A stretch of 8,768 nucleotides of DNA. Source: Methylophilales bacterium UBA4017. Its GTDB lineage: Bacteria > Pseudomonadota > Gammaproteobacteria > Burkholderiales > Methylophilaceae. Location of the stretch: assembly GCA_002384685.1 (NCBI GenBank), contig DGAZ01000028.1, positions 8,358 through 17,125 of the forward strand, written 5' to 3'. This document shows, piece after piece, positions 1-6,993 of this stretch. Numbering within the stretch: position 1 is the first letter of the stretch; every line of letters begins with the position of its first letter. Under the pieces are notes generated by a model. It saw only the letters and a program-made list of their open reading frames with translations. It made no database searches and was not told where the DNA came from. Made by a program: the position numbers and the translations under genes.

Positions 1-824
1 GTCTCTTTTAATATTAAAATCGGAGGTTCACGCCCCGGAATCAATGCTGAAGTAATAATTATGTCTGCCTGGGCTGCTTTTTCTGCAATTATAATTTTTT
101 GACGTTTAAGCCACGAGCTTGGCATGGCCTTAGCATAGCCTCCCTGTCCTGCTGCCGTGTCTTTTTCTTCGTCTGTTTCAAACGGTACTTCTATAAACTT
201 TGCTCCCAATGATTCTATTTGTTCTTTTACCGCAGGCCTCACATCTGAGGCCTCAACTATGGCTCCTAGCCTTCTTGCTGTTGCTATAGCCTGCAATCCT
301 GCAACCCCAGCTCCTAAAACTAGCACTCTTGCAGCTTTAACTGTTCCTGCTGCTGTCATTAGCATGGGCATAAATTTTTTGTAAGTATCTGCTGCCAACA
401 TCACTGCCTTGTAACCAGCTATATTTGCTTGGGATGACAACACATCCATTGATTGAGCTCTTGAATTTCTTGGTAGCGCCTCTAATGCAAAGGCTGTGAG
501 TTTTTTAGATAATATTTGGTTGGAATGTTCTTTGTTGCTAGGCTCTAACAATCCAATCATATATTGTGGTGGTGTTAGGCTATTAATTTCTTCGGCTTCT
601 ATTGGTCTAACCATAAGAATTAGGCTTGCCGTCAGAACCTTCTTTCGCAATGCTATTGTTGCGCCACTATCTATAAAATCTTTGTCGCTGATAGACGAAG
701 CTGTTCCTGCGCCTTTTTCAACCCAAACTTTATGGCCAAGCGCTTTTAATTTCTTTACTGTTTCTGGGGTTGCAGCAACCCTTGACTCAAAATTTTTAAG
801 CTCTTTTAAGACCCCTACAATCAT
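1..824 (-). CDS. pntA: Proton-translocating NAD(P) transhydrogenase, alpha subunit, N-terminal part
   Basis: This gene is partial: the first 274 codons are present and it runs off the left edge. The frame is unbroken from ATG 824-822. The enzyme sits in the inner membrane and uses the proton gradient to pass hydride from NADH to NADP+, supplying NADPH. What is visible is the soluble NAD(H)-binding domain I. It contains the conserved RAQSMD..SS motif (residues 122-131), a Rossmann GAGVAG loop (171-176), an acidic residue D194 at the end of the next strand that should hold the NAD ribose, and a TSALIPG segment near residue 260. A strong ribosome site, GAGGAG (838-833), lies 8 bases before the ATG. 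It follows oxyR by 50 bases on the same strand. I cannot tell from the fragment whether this is a long alpha subunit like that of E. coli or the short split form (often named pntAA). Confidence 0.93.
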   Translation of the reverse strand, partial: MIVGVLKELKNFESRVAATPETVKKLKALGHKVWVEKGAGTASSISDKDFIDSGATIALRKKVLTASLILMVRPIEAEEINSLTPPQYMIGLLEPSNKEHSNQILSKKLTAFALEALPRNSRAQSMDVLSSQANIAGYKAVMLAADTYKKFMPMLMTAAGTVKAARVLVLGAGVAGLQAIATARRLGAIVEASDVRPAVKEQIESLGAKFIEVPFETDEEKDTAAGQGGYAKAMPSSWLKRQKIIIAEKAAQADIIITSALIPGREPPILILKE

Positions 825-874
825 AATTTATACTCCTCGCAATACAGTGTCCTTACTTGCCTGGCATATTTTAT

Positions 875-1768
875 CTAATTAAACGTAAGCGTATTTATTT
901 TTTTTATTGATCTTACTACTTCTTCCAAAGCATCTTTCTTCACACTGCTTTTTCTATAAGCTAAAACAACTTTTCTAAACGGCCCCAGCTTATCAAATGG
1001 TATTACTTTTACGAGTGGGCTTTCGTGACGAAGCGTTGTTGCACTTTTGGGTAGCACAGAAATGCCAAGATTTGATGCCACCATACTTCTAATAGTTTCT
1101 AATGAGTTTCCGCTCTGTATTTCTCCTGCCTTTAATAAGCCGGGGCAGGCTTCTTGCACTTGATTACTATAGCAATGAGTGTTATCTAAAAGTAAAACTT
1201 TTTCATTTGCTAATGATTGTGGTTTAATTGTTTTGTTGCTTGCCCACGGATGCTTTATGGGCACAATTATTACGAATGGTTCTTCGTATAAGTCAACAAC
1301 TTCAACGCCTGGAATATCAAAAGGTAGCGCCACTATAGCAGCATCAATAGCTCCCTTTTTTAATTTTTCTTCAAGGATTTTGGTAATATTCTCTTCTATT
1401 TCAAGAGGCATGTCTGGCGCACTCTTTCTAAGTAAAGGGATAATCAGCGGGAGAAGATAAGGGGCAATCGAATAAATTAATCCCAGCTTGAATGGCTTTT
1501 TTAGCTGTCCGTCGCCCTGTTGAGCTATTTCTTTAATTTTGGATGCTTCATCGAGAACAACTATTGCCTGATCTATTATTGTTTGCCCCGCCTGAGTTAT
1601 GCTGACCTCGGTACGGCTTCTTTCAAAGATGGCAATGCCTAGCTCTTCTTCTAACTTTTTTACCGCGAGACTGAGTGCTGGTTGGCTGACAAAACATTTT
1701 TCCGCAGCTTTTCTAAAATTTTTTTCTCTTCCTACAGCAACAATAAATCTTAATTCACTAAGTGTCAT
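875..1768 (-). CDS. oxyR: Hydrogen-peroxide sensing LysR-family regulator OxyR
   Basis: A 297-residue LysR-type transcription factor. The N-terminal winged helix-turn-helix spans about residues 1-60 (NFRKAAEKCFVSQPALS and the following LEEELG), with the substrate-binding-like regulatory domain from about residue 90. It is called OxyR rather than a generic LysR protein because it has two cysteines at C199 and C208, in LLLDNTHC and EACPGL. Their 9-residue spacing and position match the redox pair of E. coli OxyR (C199/C208), whose disulfide activates peroxide-defence genes. The N-terminal sequence resembles betaproteobacterial OxyR. The start codon lies 2 bases after the gyrB stop, and no Shine-Dalgarno sequence is visible before it, so translation is probably coupled to gyrB. 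The next gene is pntA. The targets cannot be read from the sequence. Confidence 0.9.
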   Translation of the reverse strand: MTLSELRFIVAVGREKNFRKAAEKCFVSQPALSLAVKKLEEELGIAIFERSRTEVSITQAGQTIIDQAIVVLDEASKIKEIAQQGDGQLKKPFKLGLIYSIAPYLLPLIIPLLRKSAPDMPLEIEENITKILEEKLKKGAIDAAIVALPFDIPGVEVVDLYEEPFVIIVPIKHPWASNKTIKPQSLANEKVLLLDNTHCYSNQVQEACPGLLKAGEIQSGNSLETIRSMVASNLGISVLPKSATTLRHESPLVKVIPFDKLGPFRKVVLAYRKSSVKKDALEEVVRSIKKINTLTFN

Positions 1769-1770
1769 TA

Positions 1771-4182
1771 TTAAATATCGAGGTTATTAGCACCCAATGC
1801 ATTTTCTTCGATGAACTGTCTTCGAGGCTCCACCTGGTCACCCATTAAGCGCTCAAAGGTTGCCTCAAGCTCTGTAAAGTCTTCGATGGTTACCTGTAAT
1901 AACCTACGAACTGTTGGGTCCATAGTCGTCTCCCACAACTGCTCGGGGTTCATCTCACCCAACCCTTTATATCGTTGGATATTTAGTGTATTTTTCGCCT
2001 CACCAATTAGCCATGTTAATGCTTGAGTAAAGTTAGCAACAGGCTTTGATTTTTCTCCACGAGTAATAACTGCACCGTCTCCAATTAAATTTTTTAATAG
2101 GTTTGAGGACTTAATAATTTGTCGGTACTCCCCACTAAGCAAAAATTCCTCGTCAATAACGCTGCTTTGAAGATTGCCGTGAACAAATTGATTCATTTCT
2201 ATAAAGAAATTTTGAGATGTCTCATGTCTTTTAACTTCGAACTTAATATTGTTTGCCGACATGATCGACTCTAACTGATCTGCATATTGCTGTGTGGCAT
2301 TTTGATCTCCAAGATTCAGCTCCCCTAAATCATGGATGGCTCTGACAATTGATTCGTCATACCTTGATGACAATCTTCTTATAACTGACTCTGTTAACAC
2401 CATCTCTTTTGCAAGGCTGCTCAACGCTCCACCGGTTATTACCTCTCCCTCCTTTTTAGTAAGCAAGCTTGCGCCGTCTAGTGCTGAATTGACCAAATAC
2501 TGATCTAGTTCTTGTTCGTCTTTCAAATAACGCTCATCTTTTCCCTGCTTAACCTTGAAGAGGGGAGGCTGAGCAATGTAAATATGGCCTTTTTCAACCA
2601 ATTGTGGCATTTGTCTAAAAAAGAAGGTGAGTAGCAGGGTTCTAATATGTGCCCCATCAACGTCCGCGTCGGTCATTATAATAATGCGGTGATATCTTAG
2701 TTTGGCTACATCAAAATCCTGCCCTATGCCTGCACCCAAAGCAGTAATTAGAGTGGTTATTTCTTGTGAAGACAATATTTTATCTAGACGCGCCTTCATC
2801 ACATTTAAAATCTTACCTTTTAATGGAAGAATGGCTTGATTTTTCCTATCTCTTCCTTGTTTAGCAGAGCCGCCAGCTGAATCTCCTTCCACAAGGTAAA
2901 TTTCACACTGTTCAGGATCTTTTTCCTGACAGTCTGCCAGCTTTCCAGGAAGCCCCAACGAGTCCATTGCGCCTTTTCTTCGCGTCATGTCTCTTGCTTT
3001 CCTTGCTGCCTCTCGTGCCCTAGCCGCATCCACAATTTTATTACAAATTATTTTTGCGTCCTTAGGATGCTCTAACAAGTAGTCTGTTAATTTTTTTCCT
3101 ACCAAGTCTTGCACAACCGGCTGAACTTCGCTAGAAACTAATTTATCTTTAGTTTGTGAAGAAAACTTTGGTTCAGGAACCTTGACCGACAACACACAAG
3201 TCAACCCTTCGCGCATGTCATCACCCCCGGTATCTACCTTGGCTTTTTTTGCTAGTTCATTGGACTCAATATAAGTATTTATTGTTCTGGTCATGGCTGC
3301 CCGAAGGCCTGTTAAATGAGTTCCGCCATCTCTTTGGGGTATGTTGTTTGTAAAACACTGAACGTTCTCTCCGTAAGAATCGTTCCATTGCATGCTTACC
3401 TCAATCGTTATGCCATCTTTTTCCGCAAACGCATGAAAGGGTGTTTGGTGAAGAACGGTTTTTGAGCGATTCATGTACTCTACAAAACCTTTTATCCCCC
3501 CAGAAAATTCAAAGTTTTCTGACTTTCCCGTGCGGTGATCAACCAACTTGATCTTAACGCCATTGTTTAGGAATGAAAGCTCCCGTATGCGCTTACATAA
3601 TAAATCAAAGTGAAAATCAACATTAGTGAATGTTTCTGTTGAGGGTAAAAATGTTACCTCTGTTCCCGTTTTGTCTGTGTCGCCAACCGCCTTTAGCGGG
3701 GCAATTCTTTCGCCTTTTTTGAACTCGACCTCATGGATTTTTCCGGCACGATAAACCCGCAGCCTTAACCATTCAGACAATGCATTAACCACAGACACTC
3801 CTACACCATGTAAGCCGCCTGAGACTTTATAAGAGTTTTGGTCAAACTTTCCGCCCGCATGAAGCTCTGTCATTACTATTTCTGCTGCTGATCGCTTGAA
3901 TTCGTCGTCCTCTTTAATGTCAGTTGGTATTCCTCGGCCGTTGTCTGTCACTGTTATGGAGTTGTCTGCATGAATGATCACCTGTATGTCGTCACAATGA
4001 CCAGCAAGCGACTCATCGATAGCGTTATCAAGCACCTCAAATACCATATGATGAAGGCCGCTGCCGTCGGAGGTGTCCCCGATATACATTCCCGGTCTTT
4101 TTCTTACTGCGTCAAGACCCTTTAAAATTTTGATGCTTTCGGCGTTGTAGGCTGCGTTGTTTAAGTCGTCTTTTTCGCTCAT
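1771..4182 (-). CDS. gyrB: DNA gyrase subunit B
   Basis: An 803-residue ATPase subunit of type II topoisomerase, which with GyrA introduces negative supercoils. Its length matches the long proteobacterial form (E. coli 804), which carries an extra segment inside the TOPRIM region. The GHKL ATPase domain shows EVLDNAIDES (residues 49-58), DNGRGIP (80-86) and GGLHGVGVSVVNALS (122-136). The transducer domain has the QTKDKL lysine motif (343-348). The TOPRIM domain shows EGDSAGG from E432 and DADVDG (505-510), the acidic metal-binding residues. The C-terminal region contains QRYKGLGEMNP (736-746). The residues usually altered in quinolone resistance (the Asp of EGDSAGG and the second Lys of PLKGK) are wild type. 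A weak ribosome site, AAGAGA (4194-4189), lies 6 bases before the ATG. The gene follows dnaN by 22 bases with no recF between, and is followed by oxyR after 2 bases. Confidence 0.98.
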   Translation of the reverse strand: MSEKDDLNNAAYNAESIKILKGLDAVRKRPGMYIGDTSDGSGLHHMVFEVLDNAIDESLAGHCDDIQVIIHADNSITVTDNGRGIPTDIKEDDEFKRSAAEIVMTELHAGGKFDQNSYKVSGGLHGVGVSVVNALSEWLRLRVYRAGKIHEVEFKKGERIAPLKAVGDTDKTGTEVTFLPSTETFTNVDFHFDLLCKRIRELSFLNNGVKIKLVDHRTGKSENFEFSGGIKGFVEYMNRSKTVLHQTPFHAFAEKDGITIEVSMQWNDSYGENVQCFTNNIPQRDGGTHLTGLRAAMTRTINTYIESNELAKKAKVDTGGDDMREGLTCVLSVKVPEPKFSSQTKDKLVSSEVQPVVQDLVGKKLTDYLLEHPKDAKIICNKIVDAARAREAARKARDMTRRKGAMDSLGLPGKLADCQEKDPEQCEIYLVEGDSAGGSAKQGRDRKNQAILPLKGKILNVMKARLDKILSSQEITTLITALGAGIGQDFDVAKLRYHRIIIMTDADVDGAHIRTLLLTFFFRQMPQLVEKGHIYIAQPPLFKVKQGKDERYLKDEQELDQYLVNSALDGASLLTKKEGEVITGGALSSLAKEMVLTESVIRRLSSRYDESIVRAIHDLGELNLGDQNATQQYADQLESIMSANNIKFEVKRHETSQNFFIEMNQFVHGNLQSSVIDEEFLLSGEYRQIIKSSNLLKNLIGDGAVITRGEKSKPVANFTQALTWLIGEAKNTLNIQRYKGLGEMNPEQLWETTMDPTVRRLLQVTIEDFTELEATFERLMGDQVEPRRQFIEENALGANNLDI

Positions 4183-4204
4183 GTGTTGTCTCTTATTTTT
4201 TTAA

Positions 4205-5308
4205 TTAAATTCGCATCGGCATAACCACATATTTGTAGTCTTCATTTTTGGGTATGGTAATCAAACAGCTGCTAGAAGAATCATTAAAGGCAAAATTTAA
4301 TTTTTCTGACTGTATGTTGGTTAATACATCAATTAAGTACGTTACATTAAATCCAATATCAATAGAAGGGCCATCGTAATTTATATCTAACTCTTCTTCT
4401 GCTTGTTCTTGTTCGCTATTGTTGCTAATCAATTTTAACTGAGATTTTTCAATAACCATTCTTATTCCTCGGTATTTCTCGTTTGATAAAATAGAAGCTC
4501 GTTGCATCGATAGCAACAGCTGCATTCTATCTATTTCAAATTTGTTTTCGTGTCCTACAGGGATAACACGGTGATAGTCTGGGAACTTTCCATCAATCAC
4601 TTTGCTTATTAAGCTTATTTCCTGAAAATTAAAATAAGCCTGATTTTTGGTTAAATTAATTTCTACCTCTTCACCTGTTTCGTCTAAAAGTTTTATCAAC
4701 TCTAAGATTGTTTTCCTTGGAATTATGGTTTGAAACTTCTCTTGTGGCTCTTTTAGTTCTATAGATGTAAAGCTTAATCTGTGGCCGTCTGTTCCCACTA
4801 TATTAAGTTTTTTACCATCTACTTCGAATAGTAAGCCATTCAAATAATAACGAATATCTTGTTGTGCCATTGAGAAATCAACTTGTTTTAATGTTGCTTT
4901 AAGTTGGTTTTGTGGAACCCTTATTTTCTTTTTTTCTTCCTCATTTAATTTCATTAATGGGTAGTCTTTGGCTGGAAGTGTTTGCAAGTTAAACTTACTC
5001 TTGCCTGCTTTAACTACTACTTTAGATTCTTCAACCTGAATATCAATAGTGCTGCCTTCGGGTAAAGACCTTGTTATATCAAAAAGCTTTCTTGCGGCTA
5101 TGGTAATAGAAAAGTTTGTGGCTATTTCAGTTTTCGCGCTAAGAGTAATTTGAACCTCTAAGTCTGTAGCAGTAAATTTTAAGAAGTTGGTGTCCTGGCC
5201 CTCTAATAGTAAATTGGAAAGTATTGGTAGGGCATGTCTTTTTTCTACGATACCTGAAACATTAGACAGGGGTTTTAAAAGTACATCTCGATTAATCTTT
5301 ATATTCAT
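4205..5308 (-). CDS. dnaN: DNA polymerase III beta subunit (sliding clamp)
   Basis: A 367-residue protein, essentially the same length as the E. coli clamp (366). The protein dimerises into a ring around DNA and tethers DNA polymerases, MutS, ligase and Hda. Three repeated clamp folds cover the whole length. Visible conserved segments are the N-terminal RHALPILSNLLLE (24-36), VGTDGHRLS (171-179), FPDYHRVIP (242-250) and the C-terminal YVVMPMRI, whose MPMR belongs to the partner-binding cleft. The upstream sequence is only a purine-rich AAAGAAGAAA just before the ATG, a weak ribosome site. The leader also contains the (TAA)6 tract. dnaN follows dnaA after the 214-base origin spacer and precedes gyrB by 22 bases. 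Nothing in the coding sequence is odd. Confidence 0.98.
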   Translation of the reverse strand: MNIKINRDVLLKPLSNVSGIVEKRHALPILSNLLLEGQDTNFLKFTATDLEVQITLSAKTEIATNFSITIAARKLFDITRSLPEGSTIDIQVEESKVVVKAGKSKFNLQTLPAKDYPLMKLNEEEKKKIRVPQNQLKATLKQVDFSMAQQDIRYYLNGLLFEVDGKKLNIVGTDGHRLSFTSIELKEPQEKFQTIIPRKTILELIKLLDETGEEVEINLTKNQAYFNFQEISLISKVIDGKFPDYHRVIPVGHENKFEIDRMQLLLSMQRASILSNEKYRGIRMVIEKSQLKLISNNSEQEQAEEELDINYDGPSIDIGFNVTYLIDVLTNIQSEKLNFAFNDSSSSCLITIPKNEDYKYVVMPMRI

Positions 5309-5327
5309 AGTTTCTTCTTTATATATT

Positions 5328-5345
5328 TAATAATAATAATAATAA
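5328..5345 (+). repeat. (TAA)6 trinucleotide tract in the origin AT-rich region / dnaN leader
   Basis: Six perfect TAA units lie directly against the AT-rich stretch 5309-5330, about 20 bases before the dnaN start on its coding strand. Read 3' to 5' on the plus strand, moving away from the DnaA boxes, they give AAT units, the polarity described for DnaA-trio elements. The nearest clear DnaA box is about 90 bases away, which weakens that reading. The tract may simply be a low-complexity, easily melted or slippage-prone sequence. Confidence 0.7.
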
Positions 5346-5346
5346 G

Positions 5347-5377
5347 GGTGCTTTTGTAAGTTTACGTCTAAAGCACC
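5347..5377. repeat. Perfect 8-base inverted repeat with 15-base loop
   Basis: The arms are GGTGCTTT (5347-5354) and AAAGCACC (5370-5377). The loop holds a smaller GTAA/TTAC inverted repeat (5356-5365). In the minus-strand transcript the stem is followed by CUUAUUAUU..., AU-rich but not a clean U-run. It could be a weak dnaA terminator or attenuator ahead of dnaN, or a cruciform or protein site within the origin. It is the only GC-containing island between the two AT-rich tracts. Confidence 0.6.
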
Positions 5378-5413
5378 ATTAAAAACATACATTTAATGCA
5401 TTTTTTATCTTAT
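5378..5413. other. AT-rich segment next to the DnaA-box cluster, candidate unwinding element
   Basis: By direct count only 5 of 36 bases are G or C. It lies between the inverted repeat and the first DnaA-box-like sequences, so its position suits a DNA unwinding element. A competing candidate is the AT-rich stretch 5309-5345 nearer dnaN. It shares the 10-mer ATACATTTAA (5387-5396) with 5461-5470, the left part of the palindrome in the centre of the box cluster. Confidence 0.45.
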
Positions 5414-5432
5414 GGATCACCTGTTTTCTTTG

Positions 5433-5452
5433 TGTGGATGAATTGTGCATAA
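5433..5452 (-). promoter_or_regulatory. Left DnaA-box pair of oriC
   Basis: Two minus-strand boxes have starts exactly 11 bases apart: TCATCCACA (5433-5441, one mismatch) and TTATGCACA (5444-5452, perfect). A weaker 7/9 match, TGATCCATA, lies at 5411-5419, 22 bases or two periods further left. All point away from dnaA. Confidence 0.8.
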
Positions 5453-5461
5453 GTTTTTTAA

Positions 5462-5475
5462 TACATTTAAATGTA
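5462..5475. repeat. Perfect 14-base palindrome between the two DnaA-box groups
   Basis: TACATTTAAATGTA reads identically on both strands. Its centre (5468.5) is close to the midpoint between the inner boxes (5466). It may bind a dimeric protein or bend easily. No protein is implied by the sequence itself. Confidence 0.7.
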
Positions 5476-5479
5476 CGAC

Positions 5480-5521
5480 TTATCCATTTTTTATGCATAG
5501 CTTATCCACAGCTTATCCAGA
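5480..5521 (+). promoter_or_regulatory. Right DnaA-box array of oriC, four boxes at 11-base period
   Basis: Four plus-strand boxes start at 5480, 5491, 5502 and 5513: TTATCCATT (7/9), TTATGCATA (8/9), TTATCCACA (9/9) and TTATCCAGA (8/9). Each 9-mer is separated from the next by exactly 2 bases. The last box ends one base before the complement of the dnaA stop codon. Arrays of weak boxes at 2-base gaps are known from E. coli oriC, where they guide cooperative DnaA-ATP filaments. Confidence 0.85.
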
Positions 5522-5522
5522 A

Positions 5523-6860
5523 CTAGCCTTTTAATACTTGGGTCAAAAACCCAAGATCTTGACCTATGGCTTGATCGCTAAGCCTAAGGCTTTCTATTTC
5601 ATCACACGCATGCATTATAGTGGTGTGGTGTCTCCCGCCAAACGCTTCGCCTATTTCTGGAAAGCTCAGGTTTGTTAGCTCTCTAGTAAGGCTCATCGCA
5701 ATTTGGCGGGGTCGAGAATAGTTTCTTGATCGTTTTTTACTGTGTATGTCCGCAATTTTAATTTTATAGAAGTCCGCCACTGTTTTTTGGATGTTTTCGA
5801 CGCTGATTTGCCGGCCTCTAACGGCAATCAAGTCCTTTAGCGATTCTTTGGCGAGGCTTAGGTCTATTTCTCTTCCTGTAAAGTTAGACATAGCGACAAT
5901 TCTGTTGAGCGCTCCTTCGAGCTCTCTAACATTGGAGCGTATTTGTTTGGCAACAAAAAAAGCAACCTCTTCGGAAAGTTGTATTTTGTTTCCCGCCGCT
6001 TTTTTTAATAATATAGCCACCCGCATTTCTAGTTCGGGGGGGTCTATCGAAACAGTAAGGCCCCAACTAAAACGCGTTCTTAGTCGTTCATCTACCCCTA
6101 CAATTTCTTTGGGATAGCTATCACAGGTAATAATAATTTGTTTTTTGTTTTCAATTAAGGTGTTAAACGCATAGAAAAATTCTTCTTGGGTTCGGTTTTT
6201 CTTGGCAATAAATTGAATGTCATCAATTAGTAATAAGTCTAAAGAATGATAGTTTTTCTTAAAGCTGTCAAAGTCCTTGTTTTCGTATGCCTTAACAACA
6301 TCATGTACATATCTTTCTGCGTGAAGATATTTAATTTTTGCGTTTGGTTGAATAGATTTTAAGTGGTTTCCAATGGCGTGCATTAAATGGGTTTTACCTA
6401 AACCCACCCCACCATAAACAAACAAAGGGTTGTAAGTTGTTCCGGGCTTTTCTGCAATTTGCTTTGCAGCGGCACAAGCCAACTGATTTGCTTTTCCAGT
6501 AACAAAGTTATCAAAATTAAAGCTTTTGTTGAGACCGTTTGTTTTGACTGGCTTGATTTTATTTGGGTCAGGGCTTTCGGTTATAATGGCTTCTACCGAC
6601 AATGATCTTTTGGTTTTTTTGTTAACATTGTAAGTTATGCTCGATATGTTTGAGCTTTCCTCAAGCAAGCTATGTAGTTTGTCGTTAAGCCTTTCTTTTA
6701 CCCACTGTAAAACAAATTGATTTGGCGCAGATATAGTCAGCTGTTTAAGCTTTTCGTCGACATCACCGCTTAGCGGCTTGATCCACGTTGTATATTGTTG
6801 TTTAGAAAGCTCTTTTTCGCAAAAATTCAAACATAACTTCCATGTTTCTTCGGGTGTCAT
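5523..6860 (-). CDS. dnaA: Chromosomal replication initiator protein DnaA
   Basis: A 445-residue AAA+ initiator that binds DnaA boxes, melts the origin and helps load the helicase. Domain I (about 1-80) has TWIKPL (25-30). Domain II is a short linker. Domain III contains Walker A GGVGLGKT (150-157), Walker B LLLIDDIQF (209-217), sensor 1 around ITCDS (244-248), the box VII arginine R263 in DERLRTRF, and sensor 2 in RSNVRELEGALNR (308-320). Domain IV has the basic segment RSRNYSRPRQIAM and the signature GGRHHTTIMHAC (408-419). The signature normally reads RDHTT, so His411 replaces the usual Asp. The length is near the family norm, a little short of E. coli (467) because of the linker. The start is the ATG before a typical N-terminus; the ribosome site is weak (GAGA about 13 bases upstream). 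The gene is probably autoregulated through the DnaA box at 6925-6933. Confidence 0.98.
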   Translation of the reverse strand: MTPEETWKLCLNFCEKELSKQQYTTWIKPLSGDVDEKLKQLTISAPNQFVLQWVKERLNDKLHSLLEESSNISSITYNVNKKTKRSLSVEAIITESPDPNKIKPVKTNGLNKSFNFDNFVTGKANQLACAAAKQIAEKPGTTYNPLFVYGGVGLGKTHLMHAIGNHLKSIQPNAKIKYLHAERYVHDVVKAYENKDFDSFKKNYHSLDLLLIDDIQFIAKKNRTQEEFFYAFNTLIENKKQIIITCDSYPKEIVGVDERLRTRFSWGLTVSIDPPELEMRVAILLKKAAGNKIQLSEEVAFFVAKQIRSNVRELEGALNRIVAMSNFTGREIDLSLAKESLKDLIAVRGRQISVENIQKTVADFYKIKIADIHSKKRSRNYSRPRQIAMSLTRELTNLSFPEIGEAFGGRHHTTIMHACDEIESLRLSDQAIGQDLGFLTQVLKG

Positions 6861-6899
6861 TAACCAAGTATCTCTTTGTTTTTTTATTAATTTGGGATT

Positions 6900-6905
6900 C
6901 TTATA
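6900..6905 (-). promoter_or_regulatory. Possible -10 element of the dnaA promoter
   Basis: TATAAG on the minus strand matches TATAAT at 5 of 6 positions, about 40 bases before the dnaA ATG. With a 17-base spacer the -35 would be ATAACT (3 of 6 matches), which overlaps the DnaA box at 6925-6933. That arrangement fits repression or modulation by DnaA, but the weak -35 keeps confidence low. Confidence 0.4.
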
Positions 6906-6924
6906 GTAGCCTAAATTTTAAAAG

Positions 6925-6933
6925 TTATCCACA
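6925..6933 (+). promoter_or_regulatory. Perfect DnaA box upstream of dnaA
   Basis: TTATCCACA is a perfect match to the DnaA-box consensus and is alone in the dnaA-rpmH spacer. It lies about 65 bases from the dnaA start and about 30 bases from the rpmH -35 element. Its likely role is dnaA autoregulation. It could also influence rpmH or act as an outlying origin box. Confidence 0.8.
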
Positions 6934-6964
6934 GGCATAGCCATTAAATTTTTGGTCTCTCTGA

Positions 6965-6993
6965 TTGACAATAAGGCGATTCTGGAGTATTGT
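6965..6993 (+). promoter_or_regulatory. Sigma-70 type promoter of the rpmH operon
   Basis: A perfect -35 TTGACA (6965-6970), a 17-base spacer and a -10 TATTGT (6988-6993, 4 of 6 matches) lie just before rpmH, placing the start of transcription near base 7000. This should drive rpmH and probably the tightly packed rnpA, yidD and yidC. Confidence 0.7.

Larger units (their letters stand above)
5309..5522. other. oriC: Probable chromosomal replication origin (oriC), dnaA-dnaN spacer
   Basis: This is the largest non-coding gap in the window and holds a dense cluster of DnaA boxes (consensus TTATNCACA). Two are perfect (5444-5452 minus, 5502-5510 plus). Three have one mismatch (5433-5441 minus, 5491-5499 plus, 5513-5521 plus). 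Two have two mismatches (5411-5419 minus, 5480-5488 plus). The boxes occupy the half nearest dnaA. The half nearest dnaN is strongly AT-rich and carries a (TAA)6 tract and an 8-base inverted repeat. A box cluster beside an AT-rich unwinding region, between dnaA and dnaN, is a standard bacterial origin location. The exact unwinding site cannot be fixed by eye. The leader and promoter of dnaN must also lie here, but I could not pick out a convincing promoter. Confidence 0.82.

Noticed and set aside
157..882. Plus-strand open frames at 157-384 and 496-882
   Set aside because: They are antisense to pntA, whose minus-strand frame is continuous and matches its family throughout.
2811..2890. Possible quinolone-resistance changes in GyrB
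   Set aside because: The EGDSAGG and PLKGK segments carry the normal residues.
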